64,000 nucleotides of DNA from DATATJ01 sp963789075 (GTDB taxonomy: Bacteria > Acidobacteriota > Vicinamibacteria > Vicinamibacterales > CAVVIG01). The DNA lies in NCBI GenBank assembly GCA_963789075.1, contig CAWBJQ010000003.1:744001-808000 (forward strand), given 5' to 3'. The notes under the pieces were generated by a model, which ran no database searches, was not told where the DNA came from, and saw nothing but the letters and a program-made list of their open reading frames with translations. The position numbers and the translations under genes were made by a program. Positions 62,113 through 64,000 of this stretch are shown piece after piece. Position 1 is the first letter of the stretch. Each line of letters begins with the position of its first letter.

Positions 62113-63887
62113 ATCGCACGGGCGCGCGTCGCCGGATAGCCAGCCGCGATGCGCAGCGCGTCGCGTGCGGCGGGCCGATCGCCGCTGTCGGCGAGCGCGA
62201 TGCCGAGATAGAGAAATGGTTCCGGCGTGAATTCGGCGGGCGAGGCGTGCGCGAGCGTTGACGTCGCGCTCTTGTACTGTTCAATCGCGTCCGCCAGCCG
62301 GCCGCGCATGAAGTACAGATTGCCGAGATTCACCTGCGCCTCCACCTTCCACGACATGTGATCGATCGCGGCGTGGTAGGCCCGCTCGGCTTCGTCGAGC
62401 CGCGCCCGTCGCCTTCAGCGCGTTCGCGAGGTTGTACCACGCGTTCCCTGAGAGTGGCTGCAGCGCGAGCGCCATCCGGTACTGCTCGATCGCCTCGTCC
62501 ATCCGCCCATTCGCCCGCACGGCCTGACCGTAATCCAGGTGCGCCGTGTAGCTGGATTCTCCGACGCGCAGCGCGTGCCCCCATAGCCGCTCGGAGTCGT
62601 GCCAGACCCGTGTGGTGTTCCACGTGACGATGGCCAGCGCGAGCAGACATCCGCTGACGATCGCGATCGCCAGCGAGCGGCTGCCGCGCGGCCGCGCGAG
62701 CAATGCGCCGGCAAGCAGCGCGCTGAACGGCAGGCTGCTGACGTACGCGTAACGGTCGGCGACGAGTTGTGGTCCGCTTTGAGCCAACCCGAGCACCGGC
62801 GCGACGGTGGCGACGTACACGAGCGACGCCATGGCGACCGATGGGTGCTTGCGGGCGTTCCACACGATGAGGATCGCCGCAGCCGCCACGAGGCCCACGG
62901 ACGCGGGAAACACGAGCGGCCATCCGTCGAGCGGATTCGGCCTCGCATACAGCACCGCCAGGCGTGACGGCCAGATCGTCTTCCAGACGTAGAAGCACAG
63001 ACCGTACGCCGCCTGCAGCGCGTCGCGCGCTCCACGTCCAGTCGGCGATCGACACCATCGTGTCCGGCTCATGATGTTGTGCGAGCCAGGCGACGATCGC
63101 TGCGCCGGCGCCGAGCATCACGAACGGAATCTTCTGGATCCAGATCGGCCGATACCGCCGATCGGTGAATGCCTCTGTGCCGAGGGGCAGGCGCGCCAGC
63201 GGCGACACGTCGAGCGCGATCAGCGTGACGAAGCACGTCATGCCCCACGCCTTCGCGAACAGCGACAGCAGCAGGCACGCGCACGAGACGACGAGCCAGC
63301 GGGGCGACCGCAGCGGCACGCGTCCGGCGTCCACGGCGCGCAGATAGGCGGTGATCGCGAGCAGCAGAAACACGATGCTGACGAGATCGCGCCGCTCGGC
63401 GACCCACGCGACCGACTCCACGCGCAGCGGATGAATCGACCAGAACAGCGCACCGGCTGCGCGCGCACACGCGCAGATAGCGCGCGTCAGCAGCGCCGAT
63501 CGGGTCCGCGCGCTCCAGCAACGTGACGAGCACGCCGTAGAACAGCAGGGCGGCAGCCGTATGCCAGAGGAGGCTGTCGAGGTGATACGCGAAAGGCGCC
63601 AGCCCCGCGAGCGCGTGATCGAGCGACAGCGACAGCCACGTCAGCGGTTGATAGTGGCCCGAGGAAGCGTCGTCGACCACATCCATTCGAGCTGGTCCTC
63701 CCACGGCAGCCGCAGATAAGGATTGTGCAAGCAGCAACCGGTCATCGTCGTAGTTCACGAAGCCGTTTTGGAGCGCCGGCAGAAACGCGACTGCGGTCGC
63801 GACGCCGATCACCGCTGCGCAGATCCACGTCCCGTTTGCTCGAGCCGCGCGGCTCTTATTCTTCTGCTGCGATCGATCAGATGGCAT
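62085..63887 (-). CDS. TMTC-like membrane protein with tetratricopeptide repeats (frameshifted)
   Basis: A protein of about 600 residues. The N-terminus GVATAVAFLPALQNGFVNYDDD with Asp-Asp and SGHYQPLTWLSLSLDHALAGL-type loops resembles GT39/TMTC O-mannosyltransferase-like proteins. HPLRVESVAWVAERRDLVS is the typical second loop. About ten membrane helices follow (to about residue 420). The C-terminal part has three TPRs (SYTAHLDYGQAVRANGRMDEAIEQYRMALALQP, and WYNLANALKATGRLDEAERAY). Frame shifts lie near 63725, 63672-63680, 63505-63515, 63028 and 62403. Such proteins may transfer mannose to secreted proteins; the substrate is unknown. Confidence 0.72.
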
Positions 63888-64000
63888 GCGTGCGAGAAGA
63901 TTTTACGTTGCGGCTTCATGAGCCGTGCAGAAAAGACGATCCAAATCACTGAATGGCGCCGATCCAAATTGACTGGCGATCCAAATTCTCGCGGAGAGAA
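63888..64000. other. Right-edge intergenic stretch with GATCCAAAT direct repeats
   Basis: Three copies of GATCCAAAT at 63938, 63961 and 63978, upstream of the divergent TMTC-like gene. No gene is visible before the window ends. Confidence 0.5.

Noticed and set aside
1..64000. tRNA, rRNA or tmRNA genes
   Set aside because: I scanned the spacers by eye for cloverleaf arms and rRNA-like stretches and found none; this is not a substitute for a covariance search.

Overview
The window is a GC-rich bacterial chromosome segment. Its gene content points to an Acidobacteriota genome, probably Vicinamibacteria-like: two Oar-type TonB-dependent receptors with carboxypeptidase-regulatory N-domains, two secreted proteins resembling the Acidobacterial VWFA-related domain, short carboxypeptidase-regulatory-like proteins, and many dispersed intergenic repeats. 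The taxonomic call is inference. I see no rRNA, tRNA, CRISPR array or complete insertion sequence.

Layout. 0-3.4 kb: a membrane glycosyltransferase cut by the left edge, a methyltransferase and a Pal/OmpA lipoprotein. 3.5-10 kb: a de novo pyrimidine locus arranged as two divergent arms, pyrK-pyrD-pyrF-glutaredoxin on the minus strand and pyrR-pyrB-pyrC-phosphoribosyltransferase on the plus strand; the leader before pyrR carries a hairpin that fits a PyrR-binding loop. 10.2-12.2 kb: a small accessory island with a TcmP-like protein and a DUF5131/Gp37-Gp68 protein between two apparent gene remnants. 12.2-22.2 kb: penicillin-acylase-type hydrolase, TIGR02757 protein, two glycosyltransferases, a TolC-like protein and an S9 peptidase. 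22.2-27.9 kb: pyrE, truA, then uppS-cdsA-dxr-rseP. 27.9-37 kb: a tetrapyrrole cluster on the minus strand (ccsA-like, hemA, hemC, cobA-hemD, hemB, two carboxypeptidase-regulatory-like genes, hemL). 37-39 kb: two VWFA-like secreted proteins. 39-49.3 kb: complex I genes nuoA-C-D-H-J-K-L-M-N behind a near-consensus promoter, without nuoB, E, F, G or I. 49.7-51.6 kb: atpZ-atpI-atpB-atpE, the F0 part only. 51.9-62.1 kb: TonB receptor, AraC regulator, second TonB receptor, exported amidohydrolase and amidase. 62.1-63.9 kb: a TMTC-like membrane protein with TPRs.

Two window-wide patterns stand out. First, about twenty genes are interrupted by roughly thirty reading-frame changes. Almost all behave as one extra base, at or next to a codon boundary; I found no clear single-base loss. 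A systematic sequence or assembly error is the simplest explanation, but the one-sidedness is notable. Frameshifted housekeeping genes are therefore listed as single CDS features with the shift position given. Second, several families of short tandem or inverted word repeats sit at gene borders, and some lie in frame inside truA, dxr, hemC and the S9 peptidase, as extra peptide segments.
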